Translations under genes and position numbers: made by a program
Assembly: GCA_964006375.1 (NCBI GenBank)
Contig: OZ023263.1
Coordinates: forward strand, 140,006,636 to 140,070,635
Length of the DNA stretch: 64,000 nt
Direction: 5' to 3'
Source: Tillus elongatus
Taxonomy: Eukaryota > Arthropoda > Insecta > Coleoptera > Cleridae
Shown here: in pieces, positions 38,925-49,805 of the stretch
How positions within the stretch are numbered: the stretch's first letter is position 1
Layout of the letters: each line of letters starts with the position of its first letter
The notes under the pieces: generated by a model
Told to the model about the DNA's origin: nothing
Seen by the model: the letters and a program-made list of their open reading frames with translations, nothing else
Databases searched by the model: none

Positions 38925-39524
38925 CCTTTGGCCTGCTTCCCTTTTTCTTCATCTGTACAAGATGGAATATCATCCGACTTCACTCCACTCTCGTGTTTAG
39001 AAAACAATTCCTGCGCTAGCTTAATTTGTGCATCATCACTGATTGTCATTGGTGTTGTAGTACCAATTTTACCTGTGACAATCTTGTACCCTGGTTCCCA
39101 AATATCATCATCTATTTCTTGACGAAGAGAGTCCCAGGCTGATTTTTTGCCTTTGTTATTACTGTTTTTAACTTCGTTCTGCTTTTCCTGTATTGATTCT
39201 GTGCTTCCTCTCTATCACTACTTGTCACGTTTTTTTCCTATTGACTATCGTGACCTTCCTCCTTGCCTTCGTAGATTTATTTCTGATTTTGGCGATCTCT
39301 TTATTCCACCAATATGCACCTTTTCGTCTGTCGCATTGCCGTTTTCTCTTCAACCACACCTCACACGCTCTTTCTGGTCCTCTATTTAGGTCTTTGGCAT
39401 TACCTTTATGGTTTTTTGTTTTGTTAGTCTCTCTATTTCTTCTAGTAGTTTCCTTTGTTTTCAGCCTCATAGCATCACCCTTTGGTCGTTCGAGTGTGCT
39501 GGCACTACCAAACGGCTCTGATAT

Positions 39525-39896
39525 CTAAAAAAGGATATTCTTGTGGTATCTCAGGTTCTCCTCGTTCTTAACATGCCAGCCTCTCACGTATCTCTGCAGA
39601 CTTGATGAGCACATGGTTACGTCGATATATGACGATCGTCCAATCCTTTCAAACGTTGGAAGTCTACCATCATTCAATATAATATAGTCCGCCTGGTACA
39701 TCCATTCTATCAAGGCTTTTCCCTTTTTGTCTTCTCTTGTTGAGCCCCAACTATAGGCTTTTGTATTAAAGTGCTCTCCAACCAATATCTTATTATGTTG
39801 CCTAATGTCTTTGTTTAAGAATGTTAGAAATTGCTGGAAGTCTTCTTCCACAATTGCAGGCGATACATAGCAAGAGTACAGAACTATATCAATCAT
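39525..39896 (-). pseudogene. Apurinic-type endonuclease of R1-like LINE
   Basis: YSCYVSPAIVEEDFQQFLTF, ILVGEHFNTKAYSWGS and SSYIDVTMCSSSL match the 'Y.SP......F...L', 'GDFNAKs..WGS' and 'SyIDvT' blocks of R1-type endonuclease. The normally invariant GDFN is GEHFN here. This domain nicks the target site. Inactive and fragmentary. Confidence 0.8.
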
Positions 39897-40115
39897 TTCA
39901 ATCTATACATAGCCTTTACCCTTCCCATTCTGTGTACTTGTGTTTTGCTATTAGTAAAACATATCGCTGCATCTATATTTTCGTCTGTTACCCATTTGGT
40001 GTTTGCCATAGCCATTTTTTTTTGTTGGATTCAGCTGTTATGTCTTCCCTTTTACATTTCTTTATTAATAAATCCAGCGCCCTTTTGCTCCTATCCACAT
40101 TTACTTGGAGCACTT

Positions 40116-40361
40116 TTATTTTAATTTTGTCAATCTTTCCGTCTTCTCCTTCTGTAGCGCCCGTATATGTTCTCTGTACTTAGGACAGTTCATAGACTCT
40201 GCTCTGTATCCTTCAGAATCGCCTAAATAGCATCGCTGCACATTTTTGCATTCCCGTCTTTTGTGATATTTCCCACCATATTTTTGGCATAATTCTTCTG
40301 CGTCTTTTGTTGTGCATTGCTTTGCTATATGTACTATTCTATAATTTCCTATACACGCCAT
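40116..40361 (-). pseudogene. ORF1 zinc-knuckle end of R1-like LINE
   Basis: Cys/His-rich frame: CTTKDAEELCQKYGGKYHKR, then RCYLGDSEGYRAESMNCPKY, matching successive CCHC knuckles with one or more cysteines replaced. ORF1 proteins bind the LINE RNA. Confidence 0.7.
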
Positions 40362-40621
40362 CTATGCCATCCTTCTCCCACTTTTTTACTCTCCAGCAAC
40401 TGTCTGGCTGTATCCTTTTGCGTGTTTATGTCCATTTTTGTTTACCTTATCTGATAATATAACCTATAGGTTTTCCTTCTGTCCTTGTTTCACGGCCTTT
40501 TTTAGCACCTCCTGAAGTTAATTCGAGTATCGTGACTGTCTCCCTTTTCTCTCTTATTTGCACGTTCCCCACTCTCTCCATCTTTGTAGTAAGTTGTTCT
40601 TTGAACACCTGCTTCTGTACT

Positions 40622-41150
40622 ACATACAGACTTGGAGACTACTTCTCTGGCTTCACTGTTGGTTTTCGTTTTTGTAGGTGAAGGACGTAGCCAGCGCGTG
40701 AGTTAATTGGAGCAAGTAGCCCTTCGAATTCTGGATGTTCTAGGATGTTCTTCAACGTTTCTGTGACTATAGTTACGCTGCTTGACAGCATTCTCAGACA
40801 GATCAAAATTGAATTAGTACGAAATCATGACAACTACAAATAAAGATCTGTTGCTATGTTATGATATGATGTTTTGATCAAAAAATTTTAATCAAATTGA
40901 AAATAAAATGAAACACAGATGACAGATGAGGCTTTCAAAATGTCTATGTGATGTATGTCAATAGTTAACATAAAAATAGAACTAGCCTATAATAACTATG
41001 ATAACAGTTATAACAATAAAATAACTAAACAATAACAGTATAAAAGCAGTCTCTATACAACGAAAATATCGACATACATCAGCTCAGTATGTTATTACAA
41101 TTTTTTTGAAAGAATAGTTAAATTTATTTTCTTTGACTTATTTAATTAGA
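40622..41150 (-). repeat. 3' pseudo-LTR / 3' UTR of the Penelope-like element
   Basis: About 530 bp that is repeated in the same orientation at 43548-44060 with about 90% identity and two or three deletions in the second copy (one of about 50 bp). Direct flanking repeats of this kind are the pseudo-LTRs of Penelope-like elements. The start is CATACAGACTTGGAG on the plus strand. Confidence 0.85.
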
Positions 41151-42409
41151 AAGAAGAATATCCAAGACAGAGGAATTCATTAAATCAGTTTGATAGTTTA
41201 AAACAAGGTAGTTATTGTCGTGTGTGTGCTTTTTGACTTCTAAAGCTTCAAAAAAGTCTAGTTTACGTTTGTCATTATAAAAATGTTGTGGTTGTATGCG
41301 GTTATTTACTGTAGGTCTATGTTCGGTATCAATAATATGTTTTGCAAATGTATATTTGTCAGCGTGGTTATTTCTAAATGCAGAAATATGTTCTTTGTAT
41401 CGGGTGTTAAAATTTCTAGAAGTTTGACTTATGTAGATTGCGTTACAATGTGTACAAGCTAATTTATAAACTCCAGCTTTTGTCGGGAAACAAGATTTTT
41501 CTTTCACGTTAAATAACAAATCACGTGTCGTGTTGTAAGATTTAAAAGCTACCTTTGCATTTGTACAGGTATTTAAAATTTTTGAAATATTTTCTGAAAT
41601 GGTTCCAAAATAAGTTATCGAAACGTATCTGTTGTATTCTTTGTCTCGAATATTTGGATAAATTAAATTAGTCGCTAATTTGTATTCTTTTCTCTCTATC
41701 ATTTTATCTATTATTTTAAGAGAGTAGCCATTATTAAATGCTGTTTGCTTAATTATTGAAATTTCTTTTTCAAAATTGTTTTGTGACATAGGTATTGAAA
41801 ATGCACGATGTATCATAGAATGGTAGGTTGACAGCTTTTGTGAAAAAGGGTGACATGAATCGTATGGTATGGTTGTGTCAGTGTAAGTTGGTTTCCTATA
41901 TATTGAAAAGTCAAATGAATTATTTTCTAACTTTTTAATTGTTAAGTCTAAAAAATTTATACAACTGTTAGCTTCTCCTTCTAAAGTAAACTTAATATTT
42001 GTGTGAAAGTTATTTATAAAATTCAAAAATTCATTTAATTCTGTTGAAAACATGCTAAAATATCATCTACGTATCTGTACCAAAAGACAATATTATGCAA
42101 AAGTTCTCATGTTAAAATTTGGTTTTCTAAGTTTTCCATAAATATGTTGGCTAATAAAGGTGACAATGGACTACCCATTGGTAGACCTTCATTTTGAATA
42201 TAAATTTTATTATTAAATTTCAAATAGTTTTGTTTTATACATTCGTTAAGAAGATTCATTATTTCTTGTCTTTTTATGACATTTACGTTGTTTTCTATTA
42301 AAACGTTTTCTAATAGAGGTGAACATTCCCTAGGGGGTATCTTAGAATACATGCTACAAACATCAAACGAGACTAATTTACTATTAGTCTCGTTTGATGT
42401 TTGTAGCAT
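41142..42409 (-). pseudogene. Penelope-like reverse transcriptase with GIY-YIG endonuclease, 5' truncated
   Basis: The first frame (42409-42107) gives KLVSFDVCSMYSKIPPREC and GLPMGSPLSPLLANIFMENL, both hallmark blocks of Penelope-type reverse transcriptase. The next frame (42053-41142, 303 residues) continues through FLDLTIKK and FDFSIYRKPTYTD (RT C-terminus) to a GIY-YIG endonuclease: AGVYKLACTHCNAIYISQTS with the following RNFNTRYKEHISAFR and a final acidic/aromatic part. In the GIY-YIG core the usual YIGQT is YISQT. A single frame break near 42055-42107 separates the halves, right after the position of the catalytic YVDD. The N-terminal third is missing. Confidence 0.9.
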
Positions 42410-42424
42410 GTATTCTAAGAAGAT
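42350..42424. repeat. Perfect hairpin at the 5' break of the Penelope-like element
   Basis: About 35 bp arms (ending AAACGAGACTAAT and starting ATTAGTCTCGTTT) with a 5 bp loop TTACT. The right arm is a reversed copy of the element's own RT coding sequence, so the element switches strand here. Confidence 0.93.
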
Positions 42425-42628
42425 CTACATTGCTCTTGCTGAAACGTATTTATTTGTTTCAAAGTTTAGAAGTTGTGTATCTGTATTATGGAAATATTTA
42501 CACGAAAATTGTAGAGGCATAGGTTTTGGTGGGTTTTTTAAATTAAGTTTTATAAGTTGATAGAATTGCTATGAACATTTTGAGGTTACCGGTAGTAAGG
42601 AGTAAAAAATTCGTTTTAAAGTTGCATC

Positions 42629-42980
42629 AGAGCCTCAGTGGTTCAGTGGTAAGAATGTGTGGCTCTCAACCGAAGGGTATTGGGTTCGATTCCAGGGTTC
42701 TTTCACTTTTTCAGTACAAAATGTAACACTAACATTAACCAAGGGTGTGGCATTGTATTTGAGCAATTTAAATGTCTGCTAGCTCCACCCTTCGGAGGTG
42801 GCGTAAAGCCGTCTGTCCCTAGTCCATGCGATATTGCGTACGTTTAAGATCCCTACCTCCTTTACAGAAAGACGGGGGTTCGGCAAAATTTCCAGGATAG
42901 TGAGGTGAAATTGCTCCCTATAGCGTCGGTGATTGGTTATGGTCGTGTAAATTGGCCGACGTTAAAAAACAAAACACACA
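42629..42980 (+). mobile_element. tRNA-derived SINE copy
   Basis: The head 'GCCTCAGTGGTTCAGTGGTA' holds an A-box-like sequence, and 'GGGTTCGATTCCAGGG' is an excellent B box 35 bp on, so it could be transcribed by RNA polymerase III. A body of about 270 bp and an A-rich end (GTTAAAAAACAAAACACACA) follow. A diverged reversed copy lies at 35477-35800. Confidence 0.85.
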
Positions 42981-43489
42981 GAAAGATGCACCGTCCTCAA
43001 TAAATCTACTATTATAAGTAGGTATTTTTCAAAGTTTGCGATATTAATTTTAATAGGAAATTTATAACAACTAATTATATCGTAGTAAATAAAACCGACA
43101 TGTTGGCTGAGAGGCCTACTTCATTTTTCTCAGCCCTTCTGAAATTCGATCAGAGCAGAGATAAGGCACGTTTTGGAGTACACTAATGATAAAGGCGGCA
43201 TTCTTAAAAGACGAGCTTGGGGTACTTTATGACACCACGACTGTTGATAGCTGAATCATAAAAATTGGAAGCAGCACCCAATGATAGGTCTTGCTGTTTT
43301 GTTACCTTTCATTGGACATCTGTTGACCAGGCAGGATCCGAACCCTTCGCCTATCCATTACAATATACCAAGATAGCGTATAAATTTGTATACATGAGAC
43401 CTTGCCTCTAAAATGCTGTTTCCCACGAATTTAGTTCAGCTGCAAATACCTACTGTAAGAAAATACTGAACCGCTCTTAAACACGTCGT
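42981..43489. other. No gene recognised
   Basis: Mixed-composition DNA between the SINE and a repeat fragment. Near 43320 'GGATCCGAACCCTTCGCC' has a weak B-box look in reverse, but no full tRNA-like structure is visible. Confidence 0.45.
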
Positions 43490-43547
43490 GGCTCAGCAAG
43501 TGCGTTATGGTTGTGAATTTTCATACAATTGTTTTAAATTAAATACT
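43490..43547 (+). repeat. Fragment of the dispersed repeat end
   Basis: 'CTCAGCAAGTGCGTTATGGT' then 'TGTGAATTTTCATACAATT' matches the ends described at 5225 and 12626. The Penelope-like pseudo-LTR begins right after it. Confidence 0.75.
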
Positions 43548-44060
43548 TACAAGTGTGCATACAGACTTGGAGAATACTTCTCTGGCTTCACTGTTGGTTT
43601 TTGTAGGTGAAGGACGTAGCCAGCGCGTGAGCTAACTAGAGCAAGTGGCCCTTCGAATTCTGGAAGTTCTAGGATGTTCTTCAATGCTTCTGTGACTATA
43701 GTTTCGTTGCTTGACAGCATTTTCAGACAGATTTAAATTAAATTAGTACGAAATCATGACAACTACAAATAAATATCTGTTGCTATGTTATGATATGATG
43801 TTTTGATCAAAAAATGTCTATGTGATGTATGTCAATATTTAACATAAAAACTAGAACTAGCCTATAATAACTATGATAACAGTTACAACAAGAAAATAAC
43901 TAAACAATAACAGTATAAAAGTAGTCTCTATACAACGAAAATATCGACATACATAAACTCATTATTTTATTACAACTTTTTTGAAATAATAGTTAAATTT
44001 ATTTTCTTTGACATATTTAATTAGAAAGAAGAATATCCAAGAAAGGGGAATTCATTTTAT
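43548..44060 (-). repeat. Upstream pseudo-LTR of the Penelope-like element
   Basis: Direct copy of 40622-41150. It continues a few codons into what is, in the other copy, the C-terminal end of the ORF (the AAGAAAGAAGAATATCCAAG block near 44022-44041). It therefore looks like the 3' end of a second, tandem unit. Confidence 0.8.
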
Positions 44061-44154
44061 TTTCAGCTTGATAAAATTTTTAAAATACGAAAATTCGCAA
44101 CGAGCGGAACACGAATCGTGTATATAAAAGGCAGAGCGCCAGTTTGTCATGCGA

Positions 44155-44570
44155 CTTAACTTTACGGTTAAGACGTTTGAATTTTTAAAACAATTTATTT
44201 GATACTTTAAACAATTAAAACTTAATTACTTAGTTACAAAAAATGAATAATACAATATACTAAAAATAAGACGATCAACCTACATGTGATCTAATGTCTA
44301 TGCACTCGGTGTGCAGATAACTAACTCGGAACAAGAATGAACGGTTCTACCTCTGTGAGCAGCCTCTTTATAGTCTTCCCTCCAGGCGTTGCACTATTGT
44401 CTCTGGATAAACAAGGAATCTGCTGATGTAGATTCTCACAGTGATATTCCGTTCTACTTGCACTTTGGACCTCCATAGGTGTTGGCTCCTTTATGACGAC
44501 GGCTGACTCAGCGGTTCTTACCGTGGGAAGGCGACATTGTAGCATAACGGGCCATTGTTTGGGATCCATT
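44155..44570 (-). repeat. 3' LTR of the minus-strand errantivirus
   Basis: Copy of 51227-51641; the similarity runs on to 44576. Its minus-strand end is ...AAGTTAAG at 44155. An 82-codon open frame (44569-44321) is present in both LTRs and is not expected to be a gene. Confidence 0.9.
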
Positions 44571-44590
44571 TATCTCCTCCCTTTTTTAAA
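44571..44590 (-). promoter_or_regulatory. Polypurine tract of the minus-strand errantivirus
   Basis: The minus strand reads AAAAAAGGGAGGAGATAA right before the 3' LTR, after the env end. Confidence 0.8.
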
Positions 44591-44599
44591 GACGAAGCT

Positions 44600-46242
44600 A
44601 TGGTTCGTTCCGGATTTTCAATGGAAATCCGGACTCGGTGGTTCCTGTTTTTGTTCCTTTATCTTTTTTGCTGGTTCTTCGTTTCTTCAACCCCATTCGG
44701 ACGGCTATAGTTGTGATGGTTATTATGACAGCTATGTACAGTAATATTGTCCATATACTCAGGTGATGGATCGGTATTGTTATAGGTCCTGGTATATTTT
44801 GTTTAATTTTTTGAAGTTGGTGTTGGATTTGATTGATGTTGTGTAGCTGTACGTTTTCTAATGATATTTCGGGTACTGGTCCTGGATTTGTTTGATCTTC
44901 TGAAATGGGTGTTTCTAGTGTAGGCAGGTTGAATAGTTGTTGTGTTTCTGCTGTTGCTGGGCCGGTCTTGTAGATTTTTTTGCCTATAGTTAATTGGCAA
45001 TTTGGTTATTCTGGCGCCAGTTTCTTCGAGTGCTATAACTATATACTGACTGGTTCCATATCTCGAAACTGTGGTTCTATTAATTTTGACTAATTCTTGA
45101 TTACAATTGTTTTTACAATAGGTTTTTGAAATTTTATTAGCTTTATTTCACATGGGTTTTGATCATTCATGGTTGTTGGATTGTCGTCTTTGCAAAAATA
45201 TATCTGGTTCTTTAAATTTTGACATTCTTCATTACAACAGGCATATTGTTTACTGCTTAGGATAAGGTATTTGGTTCTAGGAATTATCATGGTATAAAGG
45301 TGTGTCTTTCTAGGGACAGGTAATGTATATAATTGATAATAATCATATTCTGATTCATCTACCAGAGGTATTTCTATTTGAAATATGATTTTGAAATTGT
45401 TTTGGACTGATTTTATTTTAAATACTTTTTCGTATAGATTTAGATCAGTGATTGTTATTACTTTAGCATTAGTTACATAATTTTGTATCTTATTGATTTA
45501 TTTTACTATAAATTTTGGTTTTAATATTGATGTGTGAAAGATTCCTAATTTTGCAAAAGTGATGGCATTTTCTGTTGTTAATGCTATTTCTTGAATATTG
45601 TTTAATAATTGTCCTAGCTGCATGAGTAACTCTAGAATCTTAATACGATGAGAGTGAGTTATTTGTTCACTTCGCAGGCTTTCTACTGTATTACCTAATT
45701 CATGTATCCTATTTACTATTGTGCCTTGGTTATGACTCAATCCTACTATCGTTCTATTAAATTCGACGATTTCCTCGAGCATGACCGAATTTTGGGACCT
45801 AAAAAGTTCATGAATTTTATTTTGATCTGTCGTTAAGACTTCTAATGCTTGCTGAATGCGTTCCCCATTCTGTGAATCGAGATTCGCAGTGATTGACTTA
45901 AATATAGAACCTAGTCCGTTTATTATGCCACGTTTTCGTCTATTAATAATATTGTTATTTGGAAAAATCCTATAAAATATATCGTCTATATTATCTATGG
46001 TGAAATTCAATGTCAATATGAAATTATGATATTCAGAATGGTAATCTTTTGTCATGAAGGTAACTGTATTTGCGTAGTGTCTTTTTATTTTGTTGTAGTC
46101 TCTATGTAATTGTGTCAAGTCATGTATGTGTATCAGATTCCAGTTGCTAGTCTCAGTGTATGCTGTGTCTAATTTCTTTGGTAACATGCCTGGGTTGTCT
46201 GTCAAGTCTTGTATTTGGGCTGTTATTCCCGTGGCAAAGAAC
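44600..46242 (-). pseudogene. env: env (envelope fusion protein) of the minus-strand errantivirus, broken
   Basis: The open part (46242-45498) encodes an errantivirus Env of the type related to baculovirus F proteins. A basic cleavage motif RRKRG at about 45935-45920 is followed by the conserved hydrophobic fusion-peptide region IINGLGSIFKSITANLD, then a long helical region. A stop at 45498 ends the frame; similarity goes on in the same and other frames through the cysteine-rich ectodomain (45290-45090) and frame-shifted segments. A membrane-spanning stretch (about 44760-44698, alternating Ile/Val/Thr) and a basic tail precede the polypurine tract. No full ATG-start ORF exists; the start is probably supplied by splicing. 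Confidence 0.85.
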
Positions 46243-49200
46243 CTGCAATACGTAAATTTCTTAAATGTGCTATCGTCTGTTCGTCATTTTTATGATTTAT
46301 TAAAATAGCTTTATTATGTTCTAATAGGGATATTATTGAGTACGGTCCTGAAAATGGGTTTTTATGTTTTTTATGAAATCCTGGTGGTATCCTTTTGTAG
46401 ACAATATCACCTTCCTTGAACGGTTGGTTTGTGTTTTTATTTGTCCGTTGTAACGTTTTTATTTTTGAATTCTCTATCCTGCTTCTGACTATCTCGTAAA
46501 TAATTTGCATTAAATCTTTATGTTGTACGTTGTATTCCTGTGTAATTATGACTTCCGGGTCATAGTTAAACATTTCTGGTATGTACCCAAATATTAAATC
46601 AAAAGGTGGTTTTAGTGTCTGTGAGTGTATTGTCGAGTTGTAAGCGAATATACAGTATGGCATTAAGTCTATGGGTTTCATATTTTTAAATTTCATTTTG
46701 AATAATCGATAATGTTCAATAATCGTGCTGTGAAATCTTTCGATAGGTCCGTTGGATGTTGGGTTTTACGGTGTTGTTATATGTAACTCTATCTGATATG
46801 TTTCTAATAGTTCTTTAATTATCTGGTTTGAAAACTCCGCACCTGGGTCTGTGATTATTATTTTACACGCTCCATACTGTGAAAAGTACTTGATCAAGTT
46901 TTTTACAATTTCAGTAGCACTTTTACTTTTTATTGGAAATGCTTGGCCAAATTTACTAAACGGATCTATAATTGTTAGGAAGATAGCTTGTTCAATTTGG
47001 AATGTGTCAATGTGTAATATCTCTAACGGTTTTGATGCTGTGGGGGTGTGCTTCAATGCTATTTGTACTGGGTTCCTATTGTATTTGCATGTTTTGCATA
47101 ATTCGCAATTTCGTACATATTCCTCTATATGTTTCTTTAAGTTGGGATAGTAGTATATTTTCTTCATTCTTATCATCCCCGCGATGGTTACTCTTCCCCT
47201 CGTGATATTTCATTATAGTCTCGGTTAATTCGTTCTCGTTAATTTCATTCCTAATTTCCATACATCTATAAAACTTGGGTGATACTACGTTATTAAAGTT
47301 TTTATTGATTGCCGAACTTACTAGTTCGTAATCTTGTTTATTTACAAAAATGCAATAATATTTCCTTTGTGGTAAACAGTATTCTTTTATAAATTTCTCT
47401 ATCTGATCTGGTTTATTAAAATTGAAGTTTGCATATATGAAATTTCTTTTGTCTCTTCTGACTGAGAATATGTCTGGTTTATCCGTATTTTTTAAAACTA
47501 TCTGATTGGTTTTGCTGTTAACGATTTCTTCCTCGAGTATTGGTATGCCTGGTGCTGAATACGAGTCCGCATTCGAATTTGCTGTGTCGTCATCGTCAAT
47601 TTCTATGATTTCTTCCTCTTCGTCGATATTATTCGCCATTGATTGATTATCTATGTCCAGTGGGTTTATTTATACTCTGGACAGTGCATCTGCTGCGCAG
47701 TTTAGCTTTCCTTTTTTGTATTCAATTTTAAATTCATATTCTTCCAATTTTAAGCTCCAACGGAGCAATTTTGAATTTGGTTGTTTCAACGAAAATAACC
47801 ATTTTAAAGGTTTATGGTCCGTATATATAGTGAATTTCCATCCGTATAAGTATGGTCTAAAATAATTAGTTGCCCACACGATGGCTAATAATTCTTTCTC
47901 GATTGTGCTGTACCTGGATTCGGTGTCGTTTAATGTCTGGCTGGCGTAAGCTATCGGGGGATCCGCATTGGGTTCGCCCTGGCTTAATATTCCGGCTATC
48001 GCTACGTTTGAAGCGTCGGTTGTTAATATAAAGTCTTTAGAAAAATCCGGTGGTATAAGTACAGGTGAATTTATTAATATGTCTTTACATGAGTTAAAGG
48101 CAGCAATGTATTCTTCGTCGTTCACGTTTATCTTCGAGTTTTTCCTTAAACATTTTGTTAGTGGTTTCGTAACGTGTGCGAAGTTTTCTATGAATTTACG
48201 ATATTATCCAACTAATCCTAGGAATGATTTTATTTCCTTTGGGGTTTTAGGTATCGGGAATTTCCTTATTGCGTCCAGTTTCTTTGGATTCGGACGAATC
48301 CCGTCTGGACTGACCACGTGTCCTAAAAACTCGGCTTCCTTCCTTAGGAAATCGCTGGATCTTTCAGTTGCTTTGCCTGAAGCGCTCGAATACTAGTTTT
48401 AGTTTCTCAAGGTGTTCCTGTAACGATGTGGAAAAAACTATGACGTCATCCATATATACAAGGCATGTTTGTCCAATTAGGCCTTCTAATACGTTCTGAA
48501 TGAGCCTAAAAAGGCCGCTGGAGCCCCAGATAACCCGAACGGCATTCTGGTGTACTCCCAATGACCTGTATCCGTGGTAAACGCTGTTTTTTCTATGTCC
48601 CTGGGGTCCATTTCAATTTGGTGATACCCAGAGATCAAATCGATCGTCAAGAAATATTGGGCTCGCCCAATTTTGTCCAGTATTTCATCAATTTTGGGAA
48701 TTGGGTGTCTGTCCGGTATTGTTTTTTCATTTAGTTTCCTATAGTCCACCACAATTCTCCATTTTTGTTTATTTGACTTGTCCATTTTCTTTGATATAAC
48801 CCAAATAGGTGAGCTATATGGGCTGTGGCTTTTCCTAATGATTTTTTGTCTTAACATGTCATTTATTTGTCTGTCTACTTCCGGTTTATGTACGTAAGGG
48901 TATCTATATAATTTAGAATGGACTGGTATGTCGTCTGTCGTGCTTATTCTGTTTTATCGCATTTGTGTGCGTCAATGGTTCGTTTTTATTTAAAAAGATG
49001 TCCCGATATTCTGATAATAAACTAAATAACAATTGTTTTTCCTCATCATTTAATTCGCCTGTATCTATTTGTTCCATTAATGCATCTTTATTATTGATTC
49101 GTTTTTGATTACCCCCCGTATTGTAAGTGTTTACATTATTAATATGAGTTGCACTAGAATTGTTATTTTGTATAACTGCTGGTGCATATGGACGTCGCAT

Positions 49201-49734
49201 CTGGCTGTCTCTGATTTCAGATGCATATTGTTTATTTCATCTGCTGAATGGCCTATCTCTTACATTATAAGCTTGGTTATTATTAAGTACGTGATTAATT
49301 GTCTCAAGTTCGTCATTACGTACGAAATACTGGCGGGTTATTATATTGTTTAAATTTAAATGAGTCTCGGGTAACAGTAAACCATCTGCTTTGGTTTCTG
49401 TTTGTCCCGATTGACTCTCGCTAAGATCTGTGAATTTTATTGGTATAATATTCTTGCCTATATACAGTTTGTGATCCTTAAAATCTATTTTAGCTTCGTT
49501 TCGTTTGAGAAACTCCATCCCAATCAATCCCGAAAAAGAATTGTTAAAGTTAAATAGACAGAATTCTTGTATCTCCTCTGAAATCGATTTAAATTTAATA
49601 TGTGCACGTTTACAGTGCATAGAAATGCAATGCGCGGTGCTTTTGGTAAAATTATGCGTAAATATGTTTTTAGGGAACTTATAATATGCTACAGCAGGAT
49701 TCAAAAGATTTTTTGAAGATCCTGAGTCTAACAA
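46223..49734 (-). pseudogene. pol: pol of the minus-strand errantivirus
   Basis: The protease active site reads LLDSGSSKN (49734-49708), with Ser in place of Thr. Reverse transcriptase pieces: [20 protein letters not shown] (about 48790-48730), [14 protein letters not shown] and the intact catalytic YMDD (about 48455-48443), with a frameshift near 48500. RNase H (48125-47670) keeps TTDAS, ESRYSTIEKELLAIVWA and YTDHKPL. Integrase has the HHCC region across a frameshift at about 47180, D in HIDTF and D in ITDPGAEF. A stop at 46766 comes just before the block with the catalytic E (PIERFHST). Normal errantivirus domain order, inactivated. Confidence 0.9.
46243..46258 (-). promoter_or_regulatory. 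Predicted splice acceptor for env, minus-strand errantivirus
   Basis: The minus strand reads TTTACGTATTGCAG with AG at 46244-46243. The first exon base (46242) completes a codon begun upstream, in phase with the donor at 51073. Confidence 0.55.
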
Positions 49735-49805
49735 AAATTTACCTGATATTTCTTTTAATTATATATACGGTAACCTACTTAATGTATTTATATTATTTAT
49801 ATCTA

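Larger units (their letters stand above)
36830..40620 (-). mobile_element. R1-like LINE, mutated, with internal RT duplication
   Basis: On the minus strand, from right to left, lie the ORF1 zinc-knuckle region (40361-40116), the apurinic-type endonuclease (39896-39525), a linker (39470-39225), reverse transcriptase (38924-38100) and a C-terminal region ending in a cysteine motif (37263-37000). This gene order and wording fit R1-clade LINEs. Many frameshifts and stops interrupt both ORFs. The right end abuts the Penelope-like element's repeat at about 40622. Confidence 0.85.

Noticed and set aside
43680..43740. Possible hammerhead ribozyme in the Penelope-like pseudo-LTR (minus strand CTGTCAAGCAACGAAAC)
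   Set aside because: Such ribozymes are known in Penelope-like elements, but the CUGANGA core is not matched, stems are too short, and the other repeat copy breaks the GAAAC part.
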